Assembly: GCF_003688625.1 (NCBI RefSeq) | Contig: NZ_RCWY01000003.1 | Coordinates: 744,001-808,000 of the forward strand | Origin: Sphingomonas sp. PP-CE-3A-406 | GTDB lineage: Bacteria; Pseudomonadota; Alphaproteobacteria; Sphingomonadales; Sphingomonadaceae | DNA length: 64,000 nt | Reading direction: 5' to 3' | Notes under the pieces: generated by a model | What the model saw: the letters and a program-made list of their open reading frames with translations, nothing else | Database searches by the model: none | Told to the model about the DNA's origin: nothing | Made by a program: the position numbers and the translations under genes | Shown here: positions 56,239-64,000 of the stretch, piece by piece | How positions within the stretch are numbered: position 1 is the first letter of the stretch | Layout of the letters: every line of letters begins with the position of its first letter

Positions 56239-59200
56239 ATGCAATCGCATCTTCTCGACCGTGACGAATTGCTGGCACGGCAGGCGTTTCAGCTGGCCCT
56301 GGTCGATCTGTTGCGCGGGCTCGACGGCCCCGACCTGATCATGGCGGCAGCCGCGGCGACGCTCGGGTCGCATCTCGGCGTGGCGCGGTGCGGTTACGGC
56401 GAAGTGGTGCCCGACGGCACGGCGATGCATATCGCGGGCGACTGGACGAGTGGTGCGCTGCACAGCCTGGCGGGCGAAACGCGTCTGCTCAGTGCGTTCG
56501 GTACGGGGCTGCTCGACGATCTGCGTGCGGGCAAGACGGTGATCGTCGACGATTGCCATACCGATCCGCGATCGAGCGATCCCGATTACGGCGCGGCGTG
56601 GACGAGCATCGGGGCGTGCGCGCTGATCGTGTTTCCGCTCGTGCGGCACGACGAACTGACTGCGATCCTGTACGTCCATGAACCCGCCCCGCGGATCTGG
56701 ACGCCCGCCGATATCGCGCTGGTCGAGGACGTCGCGCTGCGGACTTCGGACGCGGTCGAGCGGAGTCGTGCCGATGTTGCGCTGAAGGCGAGCGAAGAAC
56801 GCTTCCGGTCGCTGTTCAATTCGCTCGACGCCGGGTTCTGCCTGATCGAACTCGCTTTCGAGGGCGCGCGCGCGGTCGACTATCGGTTCATCGAGACCAA
56901 CGCGGCGTTCGAGCGCGAGACCGGGCTCAGCGACGTCGTCGGCAAGTGGATGCGCGATCTCGTGCCCGATCTCGAGGAACGATGGTACGCGATCTACGCG
57001 CGGGTCGCGACCACCGGCGAACCCGCCAGGTTCGAGGATCATGTCGAAGCGTTCGACGGACGCTGGTACGATGTCCACGCCTACCGGGTCGATGAGTCGG
57101 GGACCAACCGGGTCGCGGTGCTGTTCAATGATATCAGCGAGCGTCGTCGCAAGGATATCGCGCTCGCCGAAAGCCAGAACGAACTCGAGCTGGCGACGCG
57201 GGTCGCGCAGCTTGGCCGGTTCGACTATCGGCCGATCGAGGGCACGCTGACCTGGGACGACCGCTGCCGCGCGCTGTTTGGGATCTCGCCGGGCAAGCCG
57301 GTCGATTATGCGTCGTCCTTTCTCGCCAATCTCCATCCCGACGACCGGGTCGCCGCCAATGCCGCGGTCCTAGCGTCGCTCGATCCGCAGGGCACGCGCA
57401 CGTTCGAGGCCGAATACCGCACGATCGGGCAGGAGGACGGCGTGGAGCGTCATGTGTCGGCGCACGGTGCCGCGTTCTTCGACGACGACACGCCGATCCG
57501 GTTGATCGGTACCGTGCAGGACGTCTCGCGCGATCGGCAGGCGCAGGCGGCGCTTCGCGAGACGAGCGAACGGCTGCGCCTCGCCGCCCGCGCGACCAAC
57601 GACGCGATCTGGGACTGGGATCTGCGCCGCAATTACGTTTTGTGGAACGAGGCGCTGACGACGGCCTATGGCCATGATCTTGCGAGCGTCGACCCGACCG
57701 GCGACTGGTGGATCGACCACATCCATCCCGAGGATCGGGGGCGGATCGATCGCAGCATCCATGCGGTGATCGACGGCGGCGGCACCGAATGGACCGAGGA
57801 ATACCGGTTTTTGCGCGCCGACGGCCACTATGCCGATGTGCTCGACCGCGGCTATCTGATCCGCGATGAAGCCGGCCAGCCGCTGCGAATGATCGGCGCG
57901 CTGCTCGACCAGTCCGCGCGCAAGGCCGTCGAGCGACAGCTGCGCGCGGTCAACGAGGGGCTCGAAGAGGCGGTCGTGGCATCGAAGGCGGACCGCGACC
58001 GGCTGTGGGACCTGTCGACCGATATCATGCTGCGCGCGGAATATGACGGTACGATCGTCGCGGTAAACCCGGCCTGGACCGAGATGCTCGGCTGGGACAT
58101 GGAGGAGATCATCGGTCGGCCGCTGTTCGCGCTGCTCCATCCCGACGACGTGGATCATACCAGCGAGGGCGCGGCGGGGATCGCGCGCGGTCAGATCATC
58201 ACGCGGATCGACAATCGCTATCGCTGCAAGGACGGGAGTTACCGCTGGATCAGCTGGGCCGCGCAGCCGGGCGACGGGATGATCAACGCGGTCGGCCGCG
58301 ACATCACCGAGGAGAAGGAGAACGAAGCCCGGCTCGCGCGCGTCGAGGATGCGCTCCGCCAGGCGCAGAAGATGGAGGCGGTCGGCCAGCTCACCGGCGG
58401 GATCGCGCACGACTTCAACAACATGCTGACGGGGATCATCGGCGGGCTCGACATGGTCCGCCGCAATCTTCCCGAGGTCCGACATGAGCGCGTCGATCGG
58501 TATATCGAGGCGGCGACGGTGTCGGCGAACCGTGCCGCCGGCCTGACGCAGCGCCTGCTGGCGTTCTCGCGGCGCCAGTCGCTCGATGTGAAGGCAGTCG
58601 ATGTTGGCGATCTGGTCGACGGGATGGAGGATCTGCTGCGGCGGACGCTCGGCGAGAATGCTGGGCTGGAGGTGCGGCGCACGCCGGGGATCTGGCCGGC
58701 GCATACCGACGCGAACCAGCTCGAAAGCGCGCTGCTCAACCTGGCTATCAACGCGCGCGACGCGATGCCCGAGGGTGGCCTGCTGACGATCGAGACCGAG
58801 AACGCGCATCTCGACGCACATTATACCGAGACGATCGAAGACCTCGAGCCGGGCGATTTCGTCGTGATCGGCGTGTCGGACACCGGCACGGGCATGAGCG
58901 CATCGGTGATTGCCAAGGCGTTCGATCCGTTCTTCACGACCAAGCCGATCGGGCAGGGCACCGGGCTCGGCCTGTCGATGATCTACGGTTTCGCGCGGCA
59001 ATCCGGCGGCCATGTGCGGATCTATTCGGAGGAAGGGCAGGGCACGACCGTCAAGCTGTACCTGCCGCGGTTCCGCGGCACGGTGGAGGCGCCGGTCGAG
59101 ATCGCCGATGCCGAGCTGCCGCGTGCCGACGGCGAGCAGGTGCTGCTGGTCGAGGACGATCCGGCGGTGCGGATGCTGATCGTCGATGTGTTGCAGGGAC

Positions 59201-59493
59201 TGGGGTACGGCGTGCTCGAGGCCGCGGACGGGCGGGCGGCGGTGCCGTTCCTGGAAAGCGAGCAGCGGATCGATCTGCTCGTCAGCGATGTCGGCCTGCC
59301 GGGGATCAACGGCCGGCAGGTCGCCGAGATCGCGCGCGTGCATCGGCCGGGACTCAAGGTGCTGTTCGTGACGGGCTATGCGGAGAAGGCGGCGGTGCGC
59401 GGCGATTTCCTTGGCGAGGGGATGGACATGATCACCAAGCCGTTTGCGCTGGATGTGCTGGCGAACCGGATACGGGCGATGATCGGGCGGTAG
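56239..59493 (+). CDS. Hybrid sensor histidine kinase (GAF, four PAS, HisKA, HATPase, REC)
   Basis: This 1084-residue protein is cytosolic (no membrane helix). A GAF domain (about 20-185) is followed by four PAS regions (about 190-305, 320-430, 440-560 and 590-700) with repeated LHPDD/IHPED motifs. The HisKA phosphoacceptor His724 is in GGIAHDFNNMLTGI. HATPase motifs are NLAINARDAMPEGG (N box), VSDTGTGM, FDPFFTTKPIGQGTGLGLS. The C-terminal REC carries Asp1017 (LLVSDVGLPGINGRQ). It starts at ATG 56239. No cognate output gene is adjacent, so the downstream phosphotransfer partner is unknown. Confidence 0.94.
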   Translation: MQSHLLDRDELLARQAFQLALVDLLRGLDGPDLIMAAAAATLGSHLGVARCGYGEVVPDGTAMHIAGDWTSGALHSLAGETRLLSAFGTGLLDDLRAGKTVIVDDCHTDPRSSDPDYGAAWTSIGACALIVFPLVRHDELTAILYVHEPAPRIWTPADIALVEDVALRTSDAVERSRADVALKASEERFRSLFNSLDAGFCLIELAFEGARAVDYRFIETNAAFERETGLSDVVGKWMRDLVPDLEERWYAIYARVATTGEPARFEDHVEAFDGRWYDVHAYRVDESGTNRVAVLFNDISERRRKDIALAESQNELELATRVAQLGRFDYRPIEGTLTWDDRCRALFGISPGKPVDYASSFLANLHPDDRVAANAAVLASLDPQGTRTFEAEYRTIGQEDGVERHVSAHGAAFFDDDTPIRLIGTVQDVSRDRQAQAALRETSERLRLAARATNDAIWDWDLRRNYVLWNEALTTAYGHDLASVDPTGDWWIDHIHPEDRGRIDRSIHAVIDGGGTEWTEEYRFLRADGHYADVLDRGYLIRDEAGQPLRMIGALLDQSARKAVERQLRAVNEGLEEAVVASKADRDRLWDLSTDIMLRAEYDGTIVAVNPAWTEMLGWDMEEIIGRPLFALLHPDDVDHTSEGAAGIARGQIITRIDNRYRCKDGSYRWISWAAQPGDGMINAVGRDITEEKENEARLARVEDALRQAQKMEAVGQLTGGIAHDFNNMLTGIIGGLDMVRRNLPEVRHERVDRYIEAATVSANRAAGLTQRLLAFSRRQSLDVKAVDVGDLVDGMEDLLRRTLGENAGLEVRRTPGIWPAHTDANQLESALLNLAINARDAMPEGGLLTIETENAHLDAHYTETIEDLEPGDFVVIGVSDTGTGMSASVIAKAFDPFFTTKPIGQGTGLGLSMIYGFARQSGGHVRIYSEEGQGTTVKLYLPRFRGTVEAPVEIADAELPRADGEQVLLVEDDPAVRMLIVDVLQGLGYGVLEAADGRAAVPFLESEQRIDLLVSDVGLPGINGRQVAEIARVHRPGLKVLFVTGYAEKAAVRGDFLGEGMDMITKPFALDVLANRIRAMIGR

Positions 59494-59531
59494 TCGGAAC
59501 GGGTTGATACGATGTGTCGGCGTACGACCAT

Positions 59532-59639
59532 ACCTCCCCGGCGAAGGCCGGGGTCCAGTCGGGGAGCGGTGCTGACGGAGGCCAGCCCGTCGTCATTGCC
59601 ACCTTTCCACCTGGACCCCGGACTCCGCCGGGGAGGCGC
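59532..59639. repeat. Intergenic palindrome, family B
   Basis: ACCTCCCCGGCGAAGGCCGGGGTCCAG pairs with CTGGACCCCGGACTCCGCCGGGGAGG. It occupies the 283-bp gap between the kinase and Hsp70-like genes. Nothing else supportable lies there. Confidence 0.85.
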
Positions 59640-59776
59640 TTTGGGGACGGCGGCGAGGTTATTTGGGCGCATCGGGGATCGGCTTTGGGCGGGTAGAAGT
59701 GGCCCGAAACCGACTTTACCGGTTGCCATCTCGCCCTCCGCATCGGCATAGGCGCGCGTTCATTGAAGGACGACGC

Positions 59777-61075
59777 ATGCAGATGGACGCTGGCGGCCCC
59801 GCCTTGGGGCTGGACTTCGGCACGACCAACAGCGTCGTGGCGCTTGGGACCCAAGGCGGTTCGCCGGAGCTGGTGACGTTCGCCGCCCCTGCCGAGACGA
59901 GCCCGGTGTTTCGCTCGGCGCTGTGTTTCTGGCAGGACGACAGCGGCAAGGGGCTCGCGTCGGATGCTGGGCCTTGGGCGATCGCCGAATATATGGAGTA
60001 TCCGCTCGACAGCCGGTTCATCCAGTCGTTCAAGTCGGTCGCGGCGATGAAGACGTTCGAGCAGGCATCGGTCTTCGACAAGCGCTATCGCTTCGAGGAA
60101 ATGGGCCAGCTGTTTCTCGAAAAGCTGATTTCGCATGCAGGCGGCAAGCTCGATGCGCGGCCGCACCGGATCGTGGTGGGTCGCCCGGTCGAATATGCAG
60201 GTGCGCGGCCTGACGAGGCGCTCGCCCGGACGCGGTATGACGCGATGTTCAAGGGCTTCGGGGCGGAGATCCATTACGTCTACGAACCGCTCGGTGCGGC
60301 ATACAGCTATGCGACGCGGCTGACTGAGCCGGCGACGATTCTCGTGGCCGATTTCGGCGGCGGTACGAGCGACTTTTCGGTGGTGCGCGTGGCCGAACCG
60401 GGGGCTGCGCGGCGGTGTACGCCGCTGGGTCATGCCGGTGTCGGGATCGCGGGGGATCGGTTCGATTACCGGATCCTCGACCGGCTGGTGCTGCCGATGC
60501 TGGGCAAGGGTGGCGCGTACAAGTCGTTCGGCAAGGAATTGGAGATTCCACGCGCGTATTTCGCCGATTTCGCGGATTGGTCCAGGCTCGCGCTGATGCG
60601 TAATCGCAAGACGATGACCGAGCTGGAGCGGTTGCAGAAGACGGCGGTCGACCCGGACGCGATCGGGCGGATGATTGCGGTTATCGAGAACGAGCTGGGG
60701 TACCCGCTGTACGATGCGGTCGGCTCGCTCAAGCGCGCGCTGTCGAGCGGCGAGGATGCGCATTTCCACTTTGCAGGCGCGGGGCTGGAGATCGAGGCGG
60801 ATGTCACGCGGGCGCAATTCGAGGGCTGGATCGCCGATGATGTCGTGCGGATCGAGGCGGCGGTCGATCGTGCGTTGGAGGTCGCGAACGTCGGTGGGGG
60901 TGAGATCGATCGGGTGTTCCTGACCGGCGGATCGTCGCTGATCCCGCGCATCCGGCGGATCTTTGTCGAGCGGTTCGGCGAGGCGGCGATCATGAGCGGT
61001 GGCGAGCTGACCTCGATCGCGCACGGCCTCGCGCTGATCGGAGAGCAGGACGATATCGCGGCTTGGTCGGCATGA
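59777..61075 (+). CDS. Hsp70-like chaperone, YegD-type
   Basis: This 432-residue protein has an actin-like ATPase fold: GLDFGTTNSVVALG (phosphate 1), ILVADFGGGTSDFSVVRV (phosphate 2) and VFLTGGSSLIPRIRRIF (adenosine). It lacks the C-terminal substrate-binding domain of DnaK, so it corresponds to the short YegD/HscC-like class of unknown client. AAGGA lies about 8 nt before the ATG at 59777. It overlaps the next gene by ATGA. Confidence 0.88.
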   Translation: MQMDAGGPALGLDFGTTNSVVALGTQGGSPELVTFAAPAETSPVFRSALCFWQDDSGKGLASDAGPWAIAEYMEYPLDSRFIQSFKSVAAMKTFEQASVFDKRYRFEEMGQLFLEKLISHAGGKLDARPHRIVVGRPVEYAGARPDEALARTRYDAMFKGFGAEIHYVYEPLGAAYSYATRLTEPATILVADFGGGTSDFSVVRVAEPGAARRCTPLGHAGVGIAGDRFDYRILDRLVLPMLGKGGAYKSFGKELEIPRAYFADFADWSRLALMRNRKTMTELERLQKTAVDPDAIGRMIAVIENELGYPLYDAVGSLKRALSSGEDAHFHFAGAGLEIEADVTRAQFEGWIADDVVRIEAAVDRALEVANVGGGEIDRVFLTGGSSLIPRIRRIFVERFGEAAIMSGGELTSIAHGLALIGEQDDIAAWSA

Positions 61076-61734
61076 TCCCGCGCATGCTTCTCGGGACGGC
61101 GCAGGTGCCGGGTGGGGGTGAGCTTCGCTTGCTGCAACGTGGCGCCGAGTTCTCGATCATGCTCGGCGCGAACGAGTTGATGAACAGCCGGTTGAGCGGG
61201 TCGGAAGAGGCGCTGGCGGAGCAGGCTTGCGACCGGATCGGTGGGCGGCCGGGCGTGCGGATGCTGATTGGCGGGCTTGGGATGGGGTTTACGCTTCGCG
61301 CGGCGCTGGCTCGGCTTGGGCCTGACGCGGAGGTGGCGGTTGCGGAGATCGTGCCGGCGGTGATCGAATGGGCGCGCGGGCCGATGGCGGCGCTGCACGG
61401 CGATAGCTTGACCGATCCGCGGACCCGGATCTTCGAGGGCGATGTCGCCGCGGCGATCGCGGAGGGTGATTGGGACGCGATCCTGCTCGACGTCGACAAC
61501 GGGCCCGACGGCATTTCTCGGCCGGGCAACGACCGGCTTTATGGCGCGCGTGGATTGTCTCTGGCGCGATCGGCTTTGCGGCCGGGCGGAGTGCTTGCCG
61601 TGTGGTCGTCCGCGCCGAGCAAGCCGTTTTCTACCCGGCTTGCCGAAGCGGGGTTCACGGTCGACGAAGTGATCGCGCGGGCGACGCGGAAGGGCGGCGC
61701 GCGGCACACGATCTGGTTCGCTACCAGGGCATGA
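61072..61734 (+). CDS. Spermidine-synthase-like/SAM-methyltransferase-fold protein
   Basis: This 220-residue protein has a Rossmann-type MTase core: MLIGGLGMGFTLRAAL (SAM-binding glycine loop), VAVAEIVPAVIEW (acidic end of strand 2), RIFEGDVAAAI and DAILLDVDNGPDGI. SpeE-like MnmC/spermidine synthase relatives have this pattern; the substrate is unknown. The ATG at 61072 overlaps the Hsp70-like stop. Both genes are probably translated together. Confidence 0.8.
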   Translation: MIPRMLLGTAQVPGGGELRLLQRGAEFSIMLGANELMNSRLSGSEEALAEQACDRIGGRPGVRMLIGGLGMGFTLRAALARLGPDAEVAVAEIVPAVIEWARGPMAALHGDSLTDPRTRIFEGDVAAAIAEGDWDAILLDVDNGPDGISRPGNDRLYGARGLSLARSALRPGGVLAVWSSAPSKPFSTRLAEAGFTVDEVIARATRKGGARHTIWFATRA

Positions 61735-62789
61735 TCGGGCGGTGGGCCGTCTTGATCGCGCTGTCGGCGGTGATTGCCGGGGTGCTCGAAGTCGTCGGGC
61801 TGCCTGCGGGGTTGCTGCTCGGGCCGATGGTCGCCGCGGTCGTGCTGGCGGTGCGGGGATGGTCTCTGAGCGTGCCGACTTCGGCGTTTCGCGGGGCGCA
61901 GGCGGCGGTCGGGACTTTGATTGCGGGGTCGATCACCACGGGGATCGTCGCGACAGTGGCGGATCACTGGCCGGTGTTCCTGATGGTCAATTTCGTCACG
62001 CTCGCGGCGAGTAGCGTGCTCGGATATTTGCTGAGCCGGTGGCAGGTGTTGCCGGGCACCGTCGCGGTGTGGGGATCGACGCCGGGTGCGGCGAGCGCGA
62101 TGGTGTTGATGGCGCAGGCCTACGGCGCGGACTCGCGGCTGGTCGCAGTGATGACCTACACGCGGGTCGTGAGCGTGGCGGTGGTCGCGTCGGTGTTGGC
62201 GGCGATAATGGTCGGCGGCGGGAGCGGGCATCATGTCGCGGCCACGTGGTTCGCATCCGTGGACCCGGTCGCCGTGCTGCGGACGATCGCGATCGCTGGT
62301 GTTGGCGCGGGTGTCGGCGTCGTGCTGAAGCTTCCCGCCGGCGCGCTGCTTGGGTCGCTGGTGGCGGGGGCGGCGCTCAATGTCACCGGCGTCGCGCAGC
62401 CAGTGTTGCCGCAGTGGCTGCTCGCGATCAGCTATGCGGTGGTCGGGTGGCGGATCGGGCTGTCGTTCACGCGCGATACGTTGCGGGTGGCGGGGAAGGC
62501 GATGCCGCGGATCCTGTTGTCGGTGGCGTTGCTGATCGCGTTCTGCGGCGGGATCGCGGCGGCGTTGACGCGCTGGTGGGGGATCGATCCGGTTACCGCG
62601 TATCTGGCGACCAGCCCCGGCGGGATGGATTCGGTCGCGATCATCGCTGCGTCGAGTCCGGTGGATGTGCCGTTCGTGATGGCGTTGCAGGTGTTGCGGT
62701 TCCTGGGGGTGCTGTTGATCGGGCCGCCGCTCGCGAAGTTCGTGGCGACGCGGCAGGGCGGTGTGCCGCCGCCGGTCATTCCGACTTAG
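61731..62789 (+). CDS. AbrB-type (ammonia monooxygenase-related) membrane protein
   Basis: This 352-residue integral membrane protein has about 10 hydrophobic helices, with LLLGPMVAAVVLAV, LPGTVAVWGSTPGAASAMVLMAQAYG and YLATSPGGMDSVAIIA, duplicate halves of the AbrB/DUF3585-like permease fold (unrelated to the transition-state DNA-binding AbrB). Substrate unknown. It overlaps the methyltransferase-like gene (ATGA), completing a three-gene coupled operon. Followed by a palindrome. Confidence 0.85.
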   Translation: MIGRWAVLIALSAVIAGVLEVVGLPAGLLLGPMVAAVVLAVRGWSLSVPTSAFRGAQAAVGTLIAGSITTGIVATVADHWPVFLMVNFVTLAASSVLGYLLSRWQVLPGTVAVWGSTPGAASAMVLMAQAYGADSRLVAVMTYTRVVSVAVVASVLAAIMVGGGSGHHVAATWFASVDPVAVLRTIAIAGVGAGVGVVLKLPAGALLGSLVAGAALNVTGVAQPVLPQWLLAISYAVVGWRIGLSFTRDTLRVAGKAMPRILLSVALLIAFCGGIAAALTRWWGIDPVTAYLATSPGGMDSVAIIAASSPVDVPFVMALQVLRFLGVLLIGPPLAKFVATRQGGVPPPVIPT

Positions 62790-62819
62790 CGCGGCGCTTG
62801 CCGCCGTAGCCAAGTCGTG

Positions 62820-62942
62820 ATCCTCCCCCGCAAGGGGAGGTGGCTGGCACTTGCCAGACGGAGGGGGAGGCATACGAAACCACTGTTCCGTGTCCTCCCC
62901 CTCCGTCACCTTCGGTGCCACCTCCCCCTGGCGGGGGAGGAT
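62820..62942. repeat. Intergenic palindrome (family E)
   Basis: ATCCTCCCCCGCAAGGGGAGGTGGC (62820-62844) pairs with GCCACCTCCCCCTGGCGGGGGAGGAT (62917-62942), with inner AGACGGAGGGGGAGG and CCTCCCCCTCCGT arms. It lies between the convergent permease and activator genes. Confidence 0.88.
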
Positions 62943-62948
62943 TGAGAG

Positions 62949-64000
62949 TTAGCTCTTGGTCGGGCGGTAGGCCTCGACGTCGATGTCGTGGCGCTTGAGC
63001 TTGTCGTAGAACGTCTTTCTCGGGATGCCGAGTGCGGCCAAGGCCGAGCGGACGTCGCCGCTGACCTGTTGCAGCGTAGCGCGGATCGTCGCTTCCTCGA
63101 ACTTGTCGACGCGGGCGGGGAGGGGGATGTCGCTGTCCTCGTCGACCGCCTCTTCCGCCTCGACTCGGAGCACGAGACGCTTGGCGAGGTTGTCGAGTTC
63201 GCGGACGTTGCCGGGCCAGTCGTGCTGGCCGAGATACGCTAGCGTCGCGGTGTCGATCGTCGGGACCTCGCGGCCGAACCGTTCCGCCGCCTGGTGGAGC
63301 AGGTGGCCGAACAGCAGCGGGATGTCGTCGCGGCGTTCTCTGAGCGGTGGGATGCGGAGGCGTACCGCGTCGAGGCGGAACAGGAGATCGGCGCGGAAGC
63401 GGCCCTCCTCTACCGCCTGTTCGAGACCGGGTTTGGCGGCGGCGATCACGCGCAGGTCTAGCGCGCGGGGGAGATCTCCGCCGACCGGCATCACCTCACG
63501 TTCCTCGAGCACGCGGAGCAGCTTCGCCTGGAACGCCGGCAACGTGCTCTCGATCTCGTCGAGGAACAGCGTGCCGCGGTTCGAGGCCTCGATCCGGCCG
63601 GTGCGGGGGAGGCGTGAGTCGCCGTCATGGCCGAACAGCTCGATCTCCGCGACCGCCTCGGGCAGCGCGGCGCAGTTGACTGCCACGAACGGGCGGGAGC
63701 GGCGGTTGCTCCAGCGGTGGAGGAGGACCGCGACAAGTTCCTTGCCGGTGCCGGTCTCGCCTTCGACCAGCACGTCTATGTCGGCCTGGGCGATCTGGCG
63801 CATCGTTTCGCGGAGGCGGACCATCACCGGGGTCTCGCCGATCAGCGGTTCGGCGCCGATCGTTTCCTCCGCCGCGGCGCGGAGGCGGCGATTGTCGAGG
63901 ACGAGGCGGCGCATTTCGAGCGCCCGGCGCGCGCCGGCGATCAAGTGGTCCGTGGCGAAGGGTTTCGGGATGAAGTCGAACGCGCCGTTCTTGAGCGCGG
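62949..64000 (-). CDS. Response regulator of the sigma-54 activator (NtrC/DctD) type lacking GAFTGA (5' end cut by window)
   Basis: The visible part starts within the receiver domain (LKNGAFDFIPKPF, with the conserved Lys-Pro), then an AAA+ domain and a Fis-type HTH, about 350 residues. Walker A is EGETGTGKE, Walker B is LFLDEIES, arginine-finger region LRERRDDIPLL is present, and the DNA-binding end is LAALGIPRKTFYDKLKRHD. The loop that should read GAFTGA between ELFGH and GR-E is replaced by DGDSRLPRT, four residues shorter. Sigma-54 contact is therefore doubtful and regulation could be through sigma-70. DctD relatives regulate dicarboxylate uptake, but no target is visible. Confidence 0.9.
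   Translation of the reverse strand, partial: ALKNGAFDFIPKPFATDHLIAGARRALEMRRLVLDNRRLRAAAEETIGAEPLIGETPVMVRLRETMRQIAQADIDVLVEGETGTGKELVAVLLHRWSNRRSRPFVAVNCAALPEAVAEIELFGHDGDSRLPRTGRIEASNRGTLFLDEIESTLPAFQAKLLRVLEEREVMPVGGDLPRALDLRVIAAAKPGLEQAVEEGRFRADLLFRLDAVRLRIPPLRERRDDIPLLFGHLLHQAAERFGREVPTIDTATLAYLGQHDWPGNVRELDNLAKRLVLRVEAEEAVDEDSDIPLPARVDKFEEATIRATLQQVSGDVRSALAALGIPRKTFYDKLKRHDIDVEAYRPTKS

Overview
The window looks like a chromosomal segment of a Sphingomonas-type alphaproteobacterium. This is inferred from uniformly high GC, GTG/TTG starts mixed with ATG, dense ATGA/GTGA/TGATG gene overlaps, a glycogen operon with pgm and trehalase, a NodT/OprM-type efflux outer-membrane protein, DUF2171, and many Sphingomonas-like intergenic palindromes. 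No plasmid, phage or insertion-sequence hallmark gene was recognised.

Layout. 1-11.6 kb (minus strand): one tightly coupled glycogen/trehalose operon, glgP-glgB-glgC-glgA-pgm-trehalase-citE-like, which the window cuts inside citE. 11.7-24.8 kb: tRNA-Tyr, a 23S rRNA 2'-O-methyltransferase, a 2Fe-2S ferredoxin, an AlkA-type glycosylase, an Nramp metal transporter, a flippase, DNA polymerase I, a 2OG-Fe(II) oxygenase, a lipoprotein, a Bcr/CflA exporter, a very acidic small protein and an outer-membrane beta-barrel. 24.8-28.2 kb: an accessory patch with about 0.8 kb of orphan DNA, a membrane-tethered nuclease-fold protein, a small serine-hydrolase-like protein paired with a membrane-anchored partner, and an AT-rich membrane protein. 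28.2-31.9 kb: class Ia ribonucleotide reductase, with nrdB and nrdA separated by two small genes. 32.3-37.8 kb: a HAD dehalogenase, a GGDEF-EAL-PilZ protein, a Gfo/Idh/MocA oxidoreductase and a DEDDh exonuclease. 38.1-44.2 kb: a tripartite RND efflux operon (adaptor, pump, outer-membrane factor).

44.7-52.0 kb is a pentose-phosphate cluster (rpiA, tkt, tal, gnd) followed by two overlapping HAD phosphatases, a Gre-like factor and a 60-residue HTH-like protein. 52.5-64 kb holds a flavoprotein, a DbpA-like RNA helicase, a YaiI-family protein, a 1084-residue hybrid sensor kinase, an operon of Hsp70-like protein, methyltransferase-like protein and AbrB-type permease, and a truncated response regulator of the sigma-54 activator class that lacks GAFTGA.

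The central-carbon genes fit together: glycogen and trehalose supply glucose and glucose-1-phosphate, which feed the pentose-phosphate genes in the second half. Almost every long intergenic gap contains a 50-200 bp imperfect palindrome from one of a few recurring families. The items most worth following up are the GAFTGA-less activator, the Gly/Thr repeat in the efflux outer-membrane factor, the hydrolase/partner pair, the PMM-like HAD in the pentose-phosphate operon, and the stacked palindromes.
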